A stretch of DNA of 64,000 nucleotides, taken from Brevundimonas sp. NIBR11 (lineage in GTDB: Bacteria; Pseudomonadota; Alphaproteobacteria; Caulobacterales; Caulobacteraceae). A model generated the notes under the pieces. It was not told where the DNA came from, made no database searches, and worked only from the letters and a program-made list of their open reading frames with translations. A program made the position numbers and the translations under genes. Positions 8,616 through 21,213 of this stretch are shown here, piece after piece. How positions within the stretch are numbered: position 1 is the first letter of the stretch; the number at the start of each line of letters is the position of its first letter. Location: positions 724,001-788,000 of the forward strand of contig NZ_CP115465.1 of NCBI RefSeq assembly GCF_027912535.1. Direction: 5' to 3'.

Positions 8616-8645
8616 TTGTCTTCGCCGGATCGATGATCTCCTATG
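8616..8645 (+). promoter_or_regulatory. Candidate promoter upstream of the WYCDDD lipoprotein gene
   Basis: GGTTGTCTTCGC (-35 TTGTCT at 8616-8621) is followed about 16 bases later by GATGATCTCCTATGCC. Nearly the same arrangement occurs 600 bases on, before the paralogous gene. The repetition is the main evidence. Confidence 0.4.
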
Positions 8646-8681
8646 CCTGCGAAAGCGAGGGGCTTTCGGGGGGACTTTGAA

Positions 8682-9206
8682 ATGCGGATCATTCTGGCGC
8701 TGGGCGCACTGGCGATCGTCGGCCTGTCGGGCTGCGTCGAGGACCCCTACGGCTATGGCTACGGACCGGGGTCGGCCTATGGCGGGGGATCATACAGCGG
8801 CGGCTACGGCGCGCCCGACCCGAGCGCGCGAGCCAACTACGGCGAGGAATATCTGAGCTCAGGCTTCGACGACGATCCCCGCACGGTGTCGCTGACATCG
8901 GGCGGAGAGCTGGACGCCGCCAGCCTGGGCGGCGACTGTGTCGGGATGATCTCGCGGGCGCCCGACTTCCAGCTGACCTACGACGCCGGCGACCTGCCGC
9001 TGACATTCGGGGTGTCGAGCTATGAAGATGCGACCCTGGTTATCAACGGGCCCGACGGGCGCTGGTACTGCGACGACGATTCCGGGGGCGGGACCGATCC
9101 TGAGGTGACCTTCAACCGTCCGCAGTCTGGGGTGTACGACATCTGGGTCGGAGCCTACGATGGCGAGTCGGGCGACGCTGACCTGTTCATCACCGAACGG
9201 AGATAG
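8682..9206 (+). CDS. Lipoprotein with one WYCDDD (PPC-like) domain
   Basis: 174 residues. I chose ATG 8682, not the in-frame ATG at 8643, because it gives a clean lipoprotein signal ending in LSGC (Cys about 18) and has a GGGGGGA Shine-Dalgarno. A Gly/Tyr-rich linker follows. A single domain of about 100 residues then contains SSGFDDDPRTV, RAPDFQLTYDAGDLPL, NGPDGRWYCDDDSG and SGVYDIWVGAY. The strand pattern and Asp-rich turn resemble pre-peptidase C-terminal (PPC) beta-sandwich domains. No catalytic domain is present. Function unknown; probably surface-anchored and possibly metal-binding. Confidence 0.8.
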   Translation: MRIILALGALAIVGLSGCVEDPYGYGYGPGSAYGGGSYSGGYGAPDPSARANYGEEYLSSGFDDDPRTVSLTSGGELDAASLGGDCVGMISRAPDFQLTYDAGDLPLTFGVSSYEDATLVINGPDGRWYCDDDSGGGTDPEVTFNRPQSGVYDIWVGAYDGESGDADLFITERR

Positions 9207-9215
9207 GCCTGACGG

Positions 9216-9246
9216 TTGTCTTTCGCGAAGCCTTGATATCTCATTG
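9216..9246 (+). promoter_or_regulatory. Candidate promoter upstream of the two-domain WYCDDD gene
   Basis: GGTTGTCTTTCGC (-35 TTGTCT at 9216-9221), then 15 bases to TATCTCATTGCC. It closely repeats the sequence at 8614-8645 before the paralogous lipoprotein gene, which suggests that the promoter was duplicated with the gene and that both are co-regulated. Confidence 0.4.
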
Positions 9247-9346
9247 CCGAGGCGGGCGTCCTCATTCGTCTTGATGACGCGCCGTCACGGGGGTCAGGGC
9301 AGGGTCGCGTCCCTGAGTGGAGCGCGACCTATCGAGGAGTGGGACG

Positions 9347-10309
9347 ATGAAGACCGGTTTCGGCTTGGCGATGATGGCGTGCGGCGCTCTGGCGCTGACG
9401 GGCGAGGCGGCGTTGGCGGAGTCTGCGGGCGTGCAGAAGGGCGGCCAGAAGAACCAGACGCCGACGGTCGACATCAGCCAGAACGCCACCTTCGGTTCGG
9501 TCAGCCTGAGCTCGGGCTTCACGCCGGACCCTTACCGCGTGGACATGTACTCGGGCGGGGACGTGGACGCGACAACCATCGCGGACGGCTGCGTCGGCAT
9601 GGTGGCGCGGGCGCCGGACTTCCAGCTGACCTACAACGCCGGCAGCCTGCCGCTGATCTTCGGCGTGACCAGCGAGAACGACACGACCCTGGTCATCAAC
9701 GGGCCGAACGGTCGCTGGTACTGCGACGACGACTCGGGCGACGGCACAAATCCGCTGATGTCGATCCCGGAGCCGCAGTCGGGCGTCTATGACGTGTTCG
9801 TCGGCGCATACGGCGGCAACGGCGCGGCGGCGCAGCTCTACGTGACCGAGCTCAACAGCAACGCCTCGGGCGGGGGCGATAGCCAGAGCAACTATGCCGG
9901 GGCGGTGGATCCGTTCGAGGCGGCCAACTATGGCACGGTGACTCTCAGCGCGGGCTTCACGCCCGATCCGACCCGGATCAACATGCGCGCGGGCGGCTCG
10001 ATCGACGCCCAGAACATCGCTTCGCATTGCCGCGGGTTCGTGACCCGGGCGCCGGATGTCGAGCTCAGCTACTCGGCCGGCAGCCTGCCGCTGATCCTGA
10101 GCGTGGATAGCTCCAGCGACACCACTCTGGTCGTCAACGGGCCAGACGGACGCTGGTACTGCGACGACGACGGAGGTAACGGCAGCCTGAACCCGGCGCT
10201 GCATATCACCAATCCGATGAGCGGGACTTACGACATCTGGGTCGGGACCTACAGCGCCGGCCAGAGCCAGCCGGCGCGTCTGGACATCAGCGAGCTCTAC
10301 TCCGATTAA
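9347..10309 (+). CDS. Secreted protein with two WYCDDD (PPC-like) domains
   Basis: 320 residues from ATG 9347, preceded by GAGGAG. Signal peptide of about 25 residues ending in EAALAES (signal peptidase I type, no lipobox). Two tandem copies of the domain seen in the preceding lipoprotein follow (about residues 45-165 and 185-318). Each has SSGFTPDP or SAGFTPDP, RAPD, AGSLPL, NGPxGRWYCDDD and SGxYDxxVG. A Gly/Ser/Asn linker joins them. It is clearly a paralogue of the neighbour. Likely periplasmic or extracellular; function unknown. Confidence 0.8.
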   Translation: MKTGFGLAMMACGALALTGEAALAESAGVQKGGQKNQTPTVDISQNATFGSVSLSSGFTPDPYRVDMYSGGDVDATTIADGCVGMVARAPDFQLTYNAGSLPLIFGVTSENDTTLVINGPNGRWYCDDDSGDGTNPLMSIPEPQSGVYDVFVGAYGGNGAAAQLYVTELNSNASGGGDSQSNYAGAVDPFEAANYGTVTLSAGFTPDPTRINMRAGGSIDAQNIASHCRGFVTRAPDVELSYSAGSLPLILSVDSSSDTTLVVNGPDGRWYCDDDGGNGSLNPALHITNPMSGTYDIWVGTYSAGQSQPARLDISELYSD

Positions 10310-10394
10310 CCTTTACGCTCGTGCGTGGCGCGTACGCCATGGCGGGGAGGGTTGCGGTCGCGCTATGTCCGAGGCTTGAACTTGCCGGGTCGGG

Positions 10395-11282
10395 GTGGAG
10401 CGTTTGCGCGCGGGTATCAATGCAGTAACGGCGGCTCTGGTCGTCGGGGTCGTGATCGGGCTCGCGCTGACGCCGGACGGTCGCGGCTGGCTGCGTCATC
10501 CGACCCTGATGCTGGGTGGTGTGGCCAGCGCCGCGGCGTCGCCTGAGCCGATCGCGCCCGCCGCCGTTCCTGTCGCCGCAGCGCCGGTCGCCCCCACGCT
10601 GACCCCGCTGGCCGAGCGGGCCGCGCGGGGACAGCTGAGGATCGGAGTGTTTGGGGACTCCATGGCCGACGGCCTGTGGACCGGCCTCTATCGCGAGATG
10701 CGCGGCCATCCGGGCGTGACGGTGACCAAGTTCAGCGAGGTCTCCACCGGCCTGAGCCGCTACGACTACGTCGATATCCAGGCCAAGACGGCGCGCCAGA
10801 TCGCCGAACAGCCGGTGGATGCGGCGGTGATCCTGTTCGGCACCAACGACGCCCAGGGCATCAGCCTCGACGGCGAGATCCACGACTTCGGCACCGAAGG
10901 CTGGAAGGCCGCCTACGCCAAGCGGGTCGACGACCTGGTGGCCCTGCTGCGGGACCAGAACATCGCCGTCTACTGGGTCGGGCTGCCGACGATGAAGCGG
11001 GCGAGCTTCGACGCCAAGATGACCCTGATCAACGAGGTCGTGTCGGCGCGGATGGCGGCCCTCGGCGTGCCCTATCTCGAGACCGAGACGATCACGCGGA
11101 ACGCCGAGGGCGAATACGACGCCTACCTGCCGGAGACGGGTACGGGACGGCGCAGGCTGATGCGGGCCAATGACGGGATTCACATGTCGACGGCCGGCTA
11201 TCTGCGGATCACCGAACCGGTGGCGGCGCGGCTGAAGCGGGACGCGGGGCTGACGGCTCCGGTCGCAGACCCGGCGGCGTGA
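10395..11282 (+). CDS. SGNH/GDSL hydrolase family protein (DUF459-like)
   Basis: 295 residues from GTG 10395. A membrane anchor (about 10-28) is followed by an Ala/Pro-rich stretch. The SGNH blocks are GVFGDSMADGL (catalytic Ser), LFGTNDAQGI (Asn block) and ANDGIHMSTAGY (Asp and His of block V). DUF459 proteins of this kind are periplasmic and occur beside AlgI/DltB-like acyltransferases, where they are thought to finish O-acetyl transfer to exopolysaccharide. It overlaps the next SGNH gene by GTGA and belongs to the same operon as the MBOAT gene. Confidence 0.87.
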   Translation: MERLRAGINAVTAALVVGVVIGLALTPDGRGWLRHPTLMLGGVASAAASPEPIAPAAVPVAAAPVAPTLTPLAERAARGQLRIGVFGDSMADGLWTGLYREMRGHPGVTVTKFSEVSTGLSRYDYVDIQAKTARQIAEQPVDAAVILFGTNDAQGISLDGEIHDFGTEGWKAAYAKRVDDLVALLRDQNIAVYWVGLPTMKRASFDAKMTLINEVVSARMAALGVPYLETETITRNAEGEYDAYLPETGTGRRRLMRANDGIHMSTAGYLRITEPVAARLKRDAGLTAPVADPAA

Positions 11283-12079
11283 TCCGGGCGCTGGCCCTCG
11301 TCGTCGGATTCGCGCTGGCGGGCTCGGCCGCTGCGCAGGAACGGCCCTACGTCGCCCTGCCGTCGCCGGTGAGCGCGACCTGTCCGGGGGGCCTATGCCA
11401 GCCGAACGGTCTGCAAGCCTTCTTCGGCGCCTTGCATCGACGCGGCCCGGTCGAGATCGTGCAGTTCGGCGACAGCCACACGGCGGGGGGTGACATCGCT
11501 CGTTCCCTTCTTTGGCGATTGCAGGCGCGCTTCCAGGGGCTTTCGATAAATCTGCATCTGCATGGCGTTGTCGGCGCGACGCTCAACGATCTGGCTGAAC
11601 GCCAGCCGTTGTTCGATCCAGGGGAGGAAAGCCCGGACCTGGTCGTGATCGCCTATGGCACCAACGAGGGGTTCGACGACCGCGTGACCCCTCGCGCTTA
11701 CGAAGCGATGCTGCGAGATCAGATCGCTCGGGTCCGAGCGACGGCGCCCACGGCCTCCATCCTGATTCTCGGCGCACCCGAGGCGATGCGGGGCGACGGG
11801 GGCGGGCGCTGCCCGGGCGACGCCGATCATCGCTGGAAGGCGCCCGACATGCTGGGCGTGGTGCGGGATGTGCAGCACCGGGTCGCGGCCGAGAATGGCG
11901 TCGCGTTCTGGGACTGGAAGGGTCGCATGGGGGGAGACTGTTCGGCCTTCGCCCTGACGCAGGGGGATCAGCCCCTGATGCGCGGCGACCATGTGCATTT
12001 CACCTTCGCGGGCGGCGACTGGATCGGGTCGCTGCTGGCCGCAGACCTGATCGCTGCCTACGACCGACGCAGGGACTGA
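11279..12079 (+). CDS. Second SGNH hydrolase, secreted
   Basis: 266 residues from a GTG overlapping the previous stop. Signal peptide ends at AAAQE (about residue 20). SGNH blocks: VQFGDSHTAGG (Ser), HGVVGATLND (Gly), IAYGTNEGFDD (Asn) and RGDHVHFTFAGG (Asp/His). It differs enough from the upstream SGNH protein to be an older family member rather than a fresh duplicate. Two SGNH enzymes directly before an MBOAT gene is the arrangement of alginate- or cellulose-type O-acetylation machinery. The acceptor polysaccharide is not evident here. Confidence 0.85.
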   Translation: MIRALALVVGFALAGSAAAQERPYVALPSPVSATCPGGLCQPNGLQAFFGALHRRGPVEIVQFGDSHTAGGDIARSLLWRLQARFQGLSINLHLHGVVGATLNDLAERQPLFDPGEESPDLVVIAYGTNEGFDDRVTPRAYEAMLRDQIARVRATAPTASILILGAPEAMRGDGGGRCPGDADHRWKAPDMLGVVRDVQHRVAAENGVAFWDWKGRMGGDCSAFALTQGDQPLMRGDHVHFTFAGGDWIGSLLAADLIAAYDRRRD

Positions 12080-12082
12080 CAG

Positions 12083-13486
12083 GTGTTGTTCCCGACGCTG
12101 GCGTTCGGCGTGTTCTTCCTGTTCGTCTATTTCACCGCCTGGTCGCTGGATCGAGAGAACGGGCGGCGCAAGCTGTTCCTCTTGCTGGCCAGCTGGTTCT
12201 TCTACGCCCAGTGGGACTGGCGGTTCGTCGGTCTGCTGATCGCCTCGGCCGTGCTGAACTGGGGTGTGGCGGTCCTGATCAACCGCTCGGATGAGCAGGC
12301 CAAGCGCAAGTGGCTGGTGGGGCTCGGCGTCGCCTGCAACCTGCTGATCCTGGGCTTCTTCAAATACTACGGCTTCTTCGTCGAACAGGCGGGGGACTTG
12401 CTGACCCGGTTCGGGTGGGAGCGCGACCTGCCGCTGCTCCAGATCGTACTCCCGGTGGGGATTTCCTTCTTCACCTTCCAGGGCATTTCGTACGTCGTCG
12501 ACGTTCATCGCGGCAAGACGCCGGTCGCGAGGTCGCTGCTGGACGTCATGCTGCTGATGAGCTTCTTCCCGCATCTGGTGGCAGGGCCCATCGTGCGGGC
12601 CTCGGACCTGTTGCCGCAGTTCGACCGGGCGCCGCGCCTGACGCGGGAGATGGCGACGCACGGCCTGCTGCTGATCTGCTGGGGGCTGTTCAAGAAGACG
12701 GTGATCGCGTCGGAGCTGTCGGTGGGGCTGGTCGATCCGGTCTTCTTCGATCCGTCGTCGTACGGGACGCTGGATCTTCTGGCGGCGGTCTATGGCTATG
12801 CGGTCCAGATCTATTGCGACTTCTCGGCCTATTCGGACATGGCGATCGGGATCGCGGCCTTGCTCGGCTATTCGTTCCCGCGGAATTTCGACCAGCCTTA
12901 TCGCGCCAGTTCGATGCAGGACTTCTGGCGGCGCTGGCATATCAGCCTGTCGAGTTGGCTGCGGGACTACCTCTATGTGCCGCTGGGCGGCGGCAAGAAG
13001 GGGCTGGTCCGGTCGTGCCTGAACGTCTTCATCACCATGCTGCTGGGCGGGCTGTGGCATGGGGCGGCCTGGACCTTCGTCGCCTGGGGCGCGCTGCATG
13101 GCGGGGTGCAGGTTGTGGAGCGGATCGGTAGATCGATCATGGGAACTGAACGGGGTTTGCCGGTCTGGATCACGACGCTCGTCACCTTCCATATCGTCTG
13201 CCTGGGCTGGATCCTGTTCCGGGCCGAGACCTTCCCGATGGCGATGGAGGTGCTGATTGGTCTGGGGCGGTTCGAGCCTGCGACGCTCGTGACGCCCTTC
13301 CTGCTGGCCCTGATCGTCGGCGGGCTGGCCATGCACTGGCTGCCGCCGCGCGCCGTCGAGGGGATCGCGACCTGGATGAAGCCGGCGCCGTCGCTGACGA
13401 TGGGGCTGCTGATCGGGGCGGCCATCCTGCTGGTCGAGGCCGTGCGTCCGGACGGCGTCGCCCCCTTCATCTATTTCCAGTTCTAA
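12083..13486 (+). CDS. MBOAT family O-acyltransferase (AlgI/DltB-like)
   Basis: 467 residues from GTG 12083, three bases after the previous stop. About ten membrane helices. The family core is clear: KYYGFFVEQAGDLL, LPVGISFFTFQGISYVVDVHRG, the signature QDFWRRWHISLSSWLRDYLYVPLGG, and LGGLWHGAAWTFVAWGALHG with the catalytic His. AlgI-type enzymes pass acetyl groups across the inner membrane for polysaccharide modification. The two SGNH hydrolases upstream are the expected periplasmic partners. Confidence 0.94.
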   Translation: MLFPTLAFGVFFLFVYFTAWSLDRENGRRKLFLLLASWFFYAQWDWRFVGLLIASAVLNWGVAVLINRSDEQAKRKWLVGLGVACNLLILGFFKYYGFFVEQAGDLLTRFGWERDLPLLQIVLPVGISFFTFQGISYVVDVHRGKTPVARSLLDVMLLMSFFPHLVAGPIVRASDLLPQFDRAPRLTREMATHGLLLICWGLFKKTVIASELSVGLVDPVFFDPSSYGTLDLLAAVYGYAVQIYCDFSAYSDMAIGIAALLGYSFPRNFDQPYRASSMQDFWRRWHISLSSWLRDYLYVPLGGGKKGLVRSCLNVFITMLLGGLWHGAAWTFVAWGALHGGVQVVERIGRSIMGTERGLPVWITTLVTFHIVCLGWILFRAETFPMAMEVLIGLGRFEPATLVTPFLLALIVGGLAMHWLPPRAVEGIATWMKPAPSLTMGLLIGAAILLVEAVRPDGVAPFIYFQF

Positions 13487-13496
13487 GCGGGGCGAG

Positions 13497-14036
13497 ATGA
13501 GCGACCACCCCGACGAACCGGACATCCCGCTGGCGCCCTTCCCGACGGCGATCCCGACCAATCCCTTCCCGCCGCTGGAGGGAGAGGCGGCCGAGCCCTG
13601 GCTGGACGACCCGGTCGAGGACGTGACCCAGGATCCGCCCAGCGACTGGATCGAGGCGGCGGACGCGCACGACCTCCCTACGGCTTCGCCGGAGTCCGTG
13701 AATCCGCTGCTGGCTCTGGGCCGGTTCGCCTTCCCGCCCGGAGAGCCGCCGGATGAGGAGGGCGTGGCCGCGCGCGACCGCCGCTGGACCAGCCGGATCA
13801 TCGTGGTGGCGACGGTCTTCCTGCTGATCTTCAACGCCGCCTCGATCCAGAACTGGTCGCGGCAGCAGGCGCCGGGCTGGGTGACCACGACCGTGCGCCG
13901 TCTGGCCGACGTCTGGTCCGAACAGATGGCGCAGCTGGGCGCGGACCAGCCTCGTCAGACCGTGCGGGACGGCTACGAAGCCGCGCGCGACGCGGACTGG
14001 CCGGGCGAGGCTATAGGAAGCCCAGACCCCGGCTGA
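13497..14036 (+). CDS. Hypothetical single-pass membrane protein of the acetylation operon
   Basis: 179 residues. The first 95 are acidic and Pro-rich (likely cytoplasmic and disordered). One helix follows (about 98-115: SRIIVVATVFLLIFNAAS) and a short periplasmic tail of about 60 residues. No known domain recognised. It starts 10 bases after the MBOAT gene with a GGGGCGAG Shine-Dalgarno, so it is probably the last gene of the O-acetylation unit. Its 3' end overlaps the convergent DUF1501 gene by 26 bases. Confidence 0.72.
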   Translation: MSDHPDEPDIPLAPFPTAIPTNPFPPLEGEAAEPWLDDPVEDVTQDPPSDWIEAADAHDLPTASPESVNPLLALGRFAFPPGEPPDEEGVAARDRRWTSRIIVVATVFLLIFNAASIQNWSRQQAPGWVTTTVRRLADVWSEQMAQLGADQPRQTVRDGYEAARDADWPGEAIGSPDPG

Positions 14037-15555
14037 CCATGTTCTTCAGGTTGGGGAAGATGAGGTCGAGGTTGGTTTCCGACACCCCCAGCCAACGGCC
14101 CATTGTGGCGGCGTACTGATCCACGGAGGTCGTCGGAATGAAGTAGGACGAGGTCATGTCCGGGTTCTTGAAGCCCGTCTGGTCCATGCCGATGGTCGGG
14201 AACTGGCCGTAGATGTCGCCGCCCTTCACCGCTCCGCCCATCACCAGATGGTGGCCGCCCCAGGCGTGGTCGGTGCCGTCGCCGTTGGTGGTGAAGGTGC
14301 GCGAGAAGTCCGAGGCCGTGAAGGTGGTCACAGCCTCGCGCATGTTCACCCCGCCGAGGTTGGCCAAGGCCTCGTCGAAATAGGCCAGGGCGGTCGCGAC
14401 CTTCGAAAGGTTGTTGGGCTGGGCGACGTTCTGGACGTCGTGGCTATCGTAGCCGCCGATGGCGACGAAGAAGACCTGACGCTTGACGCCCAGGGTCGGG
14501 GCGGAGGCGATCATCCTGGCGACAGTCTGCAGCTGGACGGCCAGGGAGTTGGTCTCGGTCGCTCCGGTGATCGGGTTGCGATAGGCGGGCGCGGCCAGGA
14601 CGCCTGTCACGCCGGGAGAGGCGAAGGCGGCGTTCAAACTGGTCGCCGCGCCGATCGAGCGGCTAGTGGTGGTCGCATAGTCGGAGGCGAACAGGCTGGC
14701 GGCGGAGGTGTCGCGCACGATCTCGCGCACGCGGCCGGGGGCGGTGGCGGAGCCGAACAGGCTGGTCCCGGCCTGGCCGTTGATGACGACGGCGGGCTGG
14801 GCGCCCGTGCTCATCTGGTACTGGACGACGTCCTTGCCGGACAGGAAGACGGCGTTGCCCGAGGTGGAGACGGCGGTGAACAGGGCGCTGGTCCCGTTCA
14901 TCCCAGTCAGAAGATCGCCGAACGCGCCGCCCCAGCCGGTCTGGGCGCCCTCGGTGCGGCCCGCCTGCCAGGTCGACTGCTGGTCGTTGTGCGAGAACAG
15001 ATTGGTCGGCAGGGCGACGCTGCGGGCCTCGTACTGGGCGCGGGTCACCGGGCGGACCAGAGTGCCGATGTTGGCGACCACGGCCAGGCGACCAGCGTCG
15101 AACAGGGTCTTGGCCGGTCCCATGTGCGGGTGCAGGCCGAAGGTGCGGGTGCCGGAGCCGGTGGGAATGGTCTGTATGGTGCGCGGAACGATGGGCAGGA
15201 CGCCGCCCCAGGCCTCGGGGCGGGCGGCGGCCGAGACGCGGCCGGTCAGGGTGTTGGTCGCGCCGATGGGCGTCGGCGCCATCCCGGCGGGCATCAGGGC
15301 GATGGGGTCGGCCCCGGTGTTGCGGGCGGTGAAGTAGCGGTTCCAGCTGTCGGTGTCGGTCGCCAGCACCATGTTGTTGGCGTCATTGCCGCCCAGCATG
15401 AAGACGCAGACCAGAGCCTTGTAGTCCGGCGCGCTCTGTCCCACGGCCGAACCGGCGGCGGCGAGCTGGGCGGCGAAGGGCGCGGCCGCGCCGAGCATCG
15501 ACAAGCCGCCGCCGATCCGCAGCAGCTGGCGGCGAGTGTGGGTTCCGTGGCTCAT
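14011..15555 (-). CDS. DUF1501 domain-containing protein (Tat-exported)
   Basis: 514 residues. The N-terminus has a twin-arginine signal (THTRRQLLRIGGGLSMLG) and an Ala-rich hydrophobic stretch. The core LVCVFMLGGNDANNMVLA and the C-terminal GDGTDHAWGGHHLVMGG are hallmarks of DUF1501, a family distantly related to sulfatases and alkaline phosphatases. Its ATG overlaps the stop of the DUF1800 gene (ATGA). The two families nearly always occur as a pair and are presumed to act together in the periplasm. No substrate is established. Confidence 0.92.
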   Translation of the reverse strand: MSHGTHTRRQLLRIGGGLSMLGAAAPFAAQLAAAGSAVGQSAPDYKALVCVFMLGGNDANNMVLATDTDSWNRYFTARNTGADPIALMPAGMAPTPIGATNTLTGRVSAAARPEAWGGVLPIVPRTIQTIPTGSGTRTFGLHPHMGPAKTLFDAGRLAVVANIGTLVRPVTRAQYEARSVALPTNLFSHNDQQSTWQAGRTEGAQTGWGGAFGDLLTGMNGTSALFTAVSTSGNAVFLSGKDVVQYQMSTGAQPAVVINGQAGTSLFGSATAPGRVREIVRDTSAASLFASDYATTTSRSIGAATSLNAAFASPGVTGVLAAPAYRNPITGATETNSLAVQLQTVARMIASAPTLGVKRQVFFVAIGGYDSHDVQNVAQPNNLSKVATALAYFDEALANLGGVNMREAVTTFTASDFSRTFTTNGDGTDHAWGGHHLVMGGAVKGGDIYGQFPTIGMDQTGFKNPDMTSSYFIPTTSVDQYAATMGRWLGVSETNLDLIFPNLKNMVSRGLGFL

Positions 15556-17270
15556 CGCTGCACCAGATATTCGGGCGAGACCATCGTCATGTAGATGGCG
15601 AGCTTCGCGCGGTTGAGTTTGGCCGTGGCGATGGTCGCCTGGTTCGTCGCGGTGGGCTTCGGGATCACCACGCCGTTCAGGCTGTCGATGATGCGGACGC
15701 GGAGCGCGTCGCTCATCTGGCCCGAGAGAAGCAGGAGATTCATGCGGTCTACCAGAGCATTGGCATCGTCGGCGATGGCGACCTCGTTCACATAGGCCGA
15801 GCGCACGTCGGACCCCGAGCCGATGCCCGAACCGATGACCGTCTGCATGGTGTTGGCATAGCCGGCGACCGTGACCTCGTCGACGATCTGGAACTCCGGC
15901 GCGGTCAGGTTCTGGTCGCCCAGGCGCGTATTGGGCGGGACGTAGCCGGGGCGGTAGAAGTTGAACACCGACGGCGAGCTGAGCGGCGACTGGCCCAGGG
16001 AGGTGTTCGCACTGGTCGAGGTGATCAGATAATTGCCGCTGATCGAGGCGGCGCCGAAGGCCCGCATCCAGTTCGTCACCCGGATCAGGGGCTCGCGCAA
16101 TTTGCCGTAGGTCGGAGTGGCGGCGAGGGCCGAGTTGCGCGCCTCCGGATCTAGCAGGATGGCCTTGACCACGGCCTTAAGGTCGCCGCGCACGCCCGCG
16201 CCGTTGTTGATGAAGGCGGCCGAGCAGCGGCTGATGTAGCCCGGCGTCGGGTTAGATGTGACAAGCCGCTGGATCAGCCGCTGGCACATGAACGGCGGCA
16301 CATTGGGATGGTTGAAGATCGTATCCAGGGCGGTCTTCAGATCGTTCGGACCGTTGGCGGCGCCGGCCGGAAGGGTTACGCCGAGGAAGGTCTTCTCGCT
16401 GATCGAATGGTAATTCGCGTAGTATATCATCGGCCGGACGGCGGCGTCGACGTTGCGGTTACCGCCGGCGAAGGTGGTGTTGGTCGGCGTCGGACTGTAC
16501 CAGCTGTAGCCGGTGAAAACCTTGGCCAGGTTCGAGATGTCGGAGGCGGTGTAGCTGGGCAGGGGCTGGCCTGAGCCGTCGCGCCGGATCGTGCCGTCGT
16601 CGTTCAGCATATAGGTGCCGATCGACATCAGCTGCAGCACTTCGCGGGCGAAGTTTTCGTCGGGCTTGCGCCCCGAGGCCGTGTCTTCCTTCTGGTTGCC
16701 CAGGTGGGTCAGATAGCGGCCCATCTGGGGATGCAGGGAGACCTGTTCGAGAAGGTTGCGGTAGTTGCCGAAGGCGTTGTCGCCCAGCATGTCGTAGTAG
16801 GAGGCCGCGCCTCGCGCATCGATGGCGCTGTCCAGCAGGGAAATGACGAAGATCTCCGACAGAGCCAGCTTCATCCGCTCACGCAGCTGCGCCTGACCCG
16901 TCGCCGCGTAGAGCCAGTAGCTTTCGTAGAACTGGTTGGCGCCGACGGTCGCCGACGGATTGGTCAGCTTCATCTGGGCCAAACGATTGTCCATGTAGGC
17001 CAGATGCGAGGCGGAGACGGCGCTGAGCTGTCGATCCAGATAGGCCTCATAGCCGATGGCCAGCACAGTCTTAATGTCGGCGTCTGTGGGCCCGAAGGTG
17101 GCCTGGGTCAGGAAGCGCGCCGCTGTCTGCGCATTAGCGGGCGTCGTGTCGAGCGGGGTCGTGCCCTCGTGCGATCCACCCAGCCCGGCGAAGACCTGTC
17201 CGTCACCGCACGACGACAGGCCGACCGCAAGCGCGACGGACAGGGCAAGAAACCGCAGTTTCTTTATCAT
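15552..17270 (-). CDS. DUF1800 domain-containing lipoprotein
   Basis: 572 residues from ATG 17270, chosen over the in-frame ATG at 17306 because GAACGAGATC lies just upstream and it gives a compact lipoprotein signal (LSSC, Cys about 21). Family features: AARFLTQATFGPTDADIK near the mature start, DENFAREVLQLMSIGTYMLN in the middle, and PSVFNFYRPGYVPP followed by APEFQIVDE near the C-terminus. It is the upstream partner of the DUF1501 gene, with a 4-base overlap. The pair is conserved widely but unassigned. Confidence 0.9.
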   Translation of the reverse strand: MIKKLRFLALSVALAVGLSSCGDGQVFAGLGGSHEGTTPLDTTPANAQTAARFLTQATFGPTDADIKTVLAIGYEAYLDRQLSAVSASHLAYMDNRLAQMKLTNPSATVGANQFYESYWLYAATGQAQLRERMKLALSEIFVISLLDSAIDARGAASYYDMLGDNAFGNYRNLLEQVSLHPQMGRYLTHLGNQKEDTASGRKPDENFAREVLQLMSIGTYMLNDDGTIRRDGSGQPLPSYTASDISNLAKVFTGYSWYSPTPTNTTFAGGNRNVDAAVRPMIYYANYHSISEKTFLGVTLPAGAANGPNDLKTALDTIFNHPNVPPFMCQRLIQRLVTSNPTPGYISRCSAAFINNGAGVRGDLKAVVKAILLDPEARNSALAATPTYGKLREPLIRVTNWMRAFGAASISGNYLITSTSANTSLGQSPLSSPSVFNFYRPGYVPPNTRLGDQNLTAPEFQIVDEVTVAGYANTMQTVIGSGIGSGSDVRSAYVNEVAIADDANALVDRMNLLLLSGQMSDALRVRIIDSLNGVVIPKPTATNQATIATAKLNRAKLAIYMTMVSPEYLVQR

Positions 17271-17473
17271 GATCTCGTTCACGCCAGGTCCCCCGACCAG
17301 CTTCACTATACTTTGGTGAAACGCTGCTTGCTGAGAGGTTTACACCGACACGGTGAATTGTTCCCTCGGAGTGACTTCACGAGTTCGTGCGCGGCTTGGC
17401 TGTGAGGGGCGGCTCTCGCCAAAGCGCGGCCACCTGCCTACACATGTGGGCGCCGAGTGTTGGGGGATGTCGA

Positions 17474-20770
<3,297 letters not shown>

Positions 20771-20982
20771 GGCAGCGAATGAGATATGAACAATCACGTC
20801 ATTTGACGCCCGTTCCGAACGCCGCGACCGCGTCGGCCGAGGACGGTCAGCGGATCGTCCTGCCCAGCCGGAGGCGCCGGCGAACACCGTCATCGCGGCC
20901 GCCGGGCGCCGGTCTGACAAGCGGAACCGTTGGCCACGCCCGGACTTATCTTCGGGATCGAACGTCGCCGACGGAGCCCTTG

Positions 20983-21213
20983 ATGCCTCGCTATTTCTTC
21001 CGCCTCAGCAACGGCGACGTGCTGCGGGACGAAGATGGCGAGGAACTGCCGGATAACGGTGCGGCCTGCGCGGCGGCCCTGGACGTGTTCGCCGAGACTA
21101 TCCCGTCGAAACAAACGGATTTGATGGACGGCGGGGAGTACGAAGTCATGGTCACCGACGCGGACGACCGTCAGATCTACAGCATCACCGCCCAGGGACG
21201 TCGCTTCGTATGA
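20983..21213 (+). CDS. DUF6894 family small protein (module A)
   Basis: 76 residues from ATG 20983. PRYFFRLSNGDVLRDEDGEEL at the N-terminus, a middle helix with FAETI, and YEVMVTDADDRQIYSITAQGR near the end fit the DUF6894 pattern. Its stop overlaps the start of a Crp/Fnr gene (ATGA), so the two are translated together. An almost equally long pair (both 932 bases) lies inverted at 26932-27863. Role unknown; a partner or modulator of the regulator is a reasonable guess. Confidence 0.85.
   Translation: MPRYFFRLSNGDVLRDEDGEELPDNGAACAAALDVFAETIPSKQTDLMDGGEYEVMVTDADDRQIYSITAQGRRFV

Noticed and set aside
11393..13888. 831-residue minus-strand frame opposite the SGNH and MBOAT genes
   Set aside because: Gln/Arg/Pro-rich shadow with no domains; the plus strand carries well-conserved catalytic motifs throughout.
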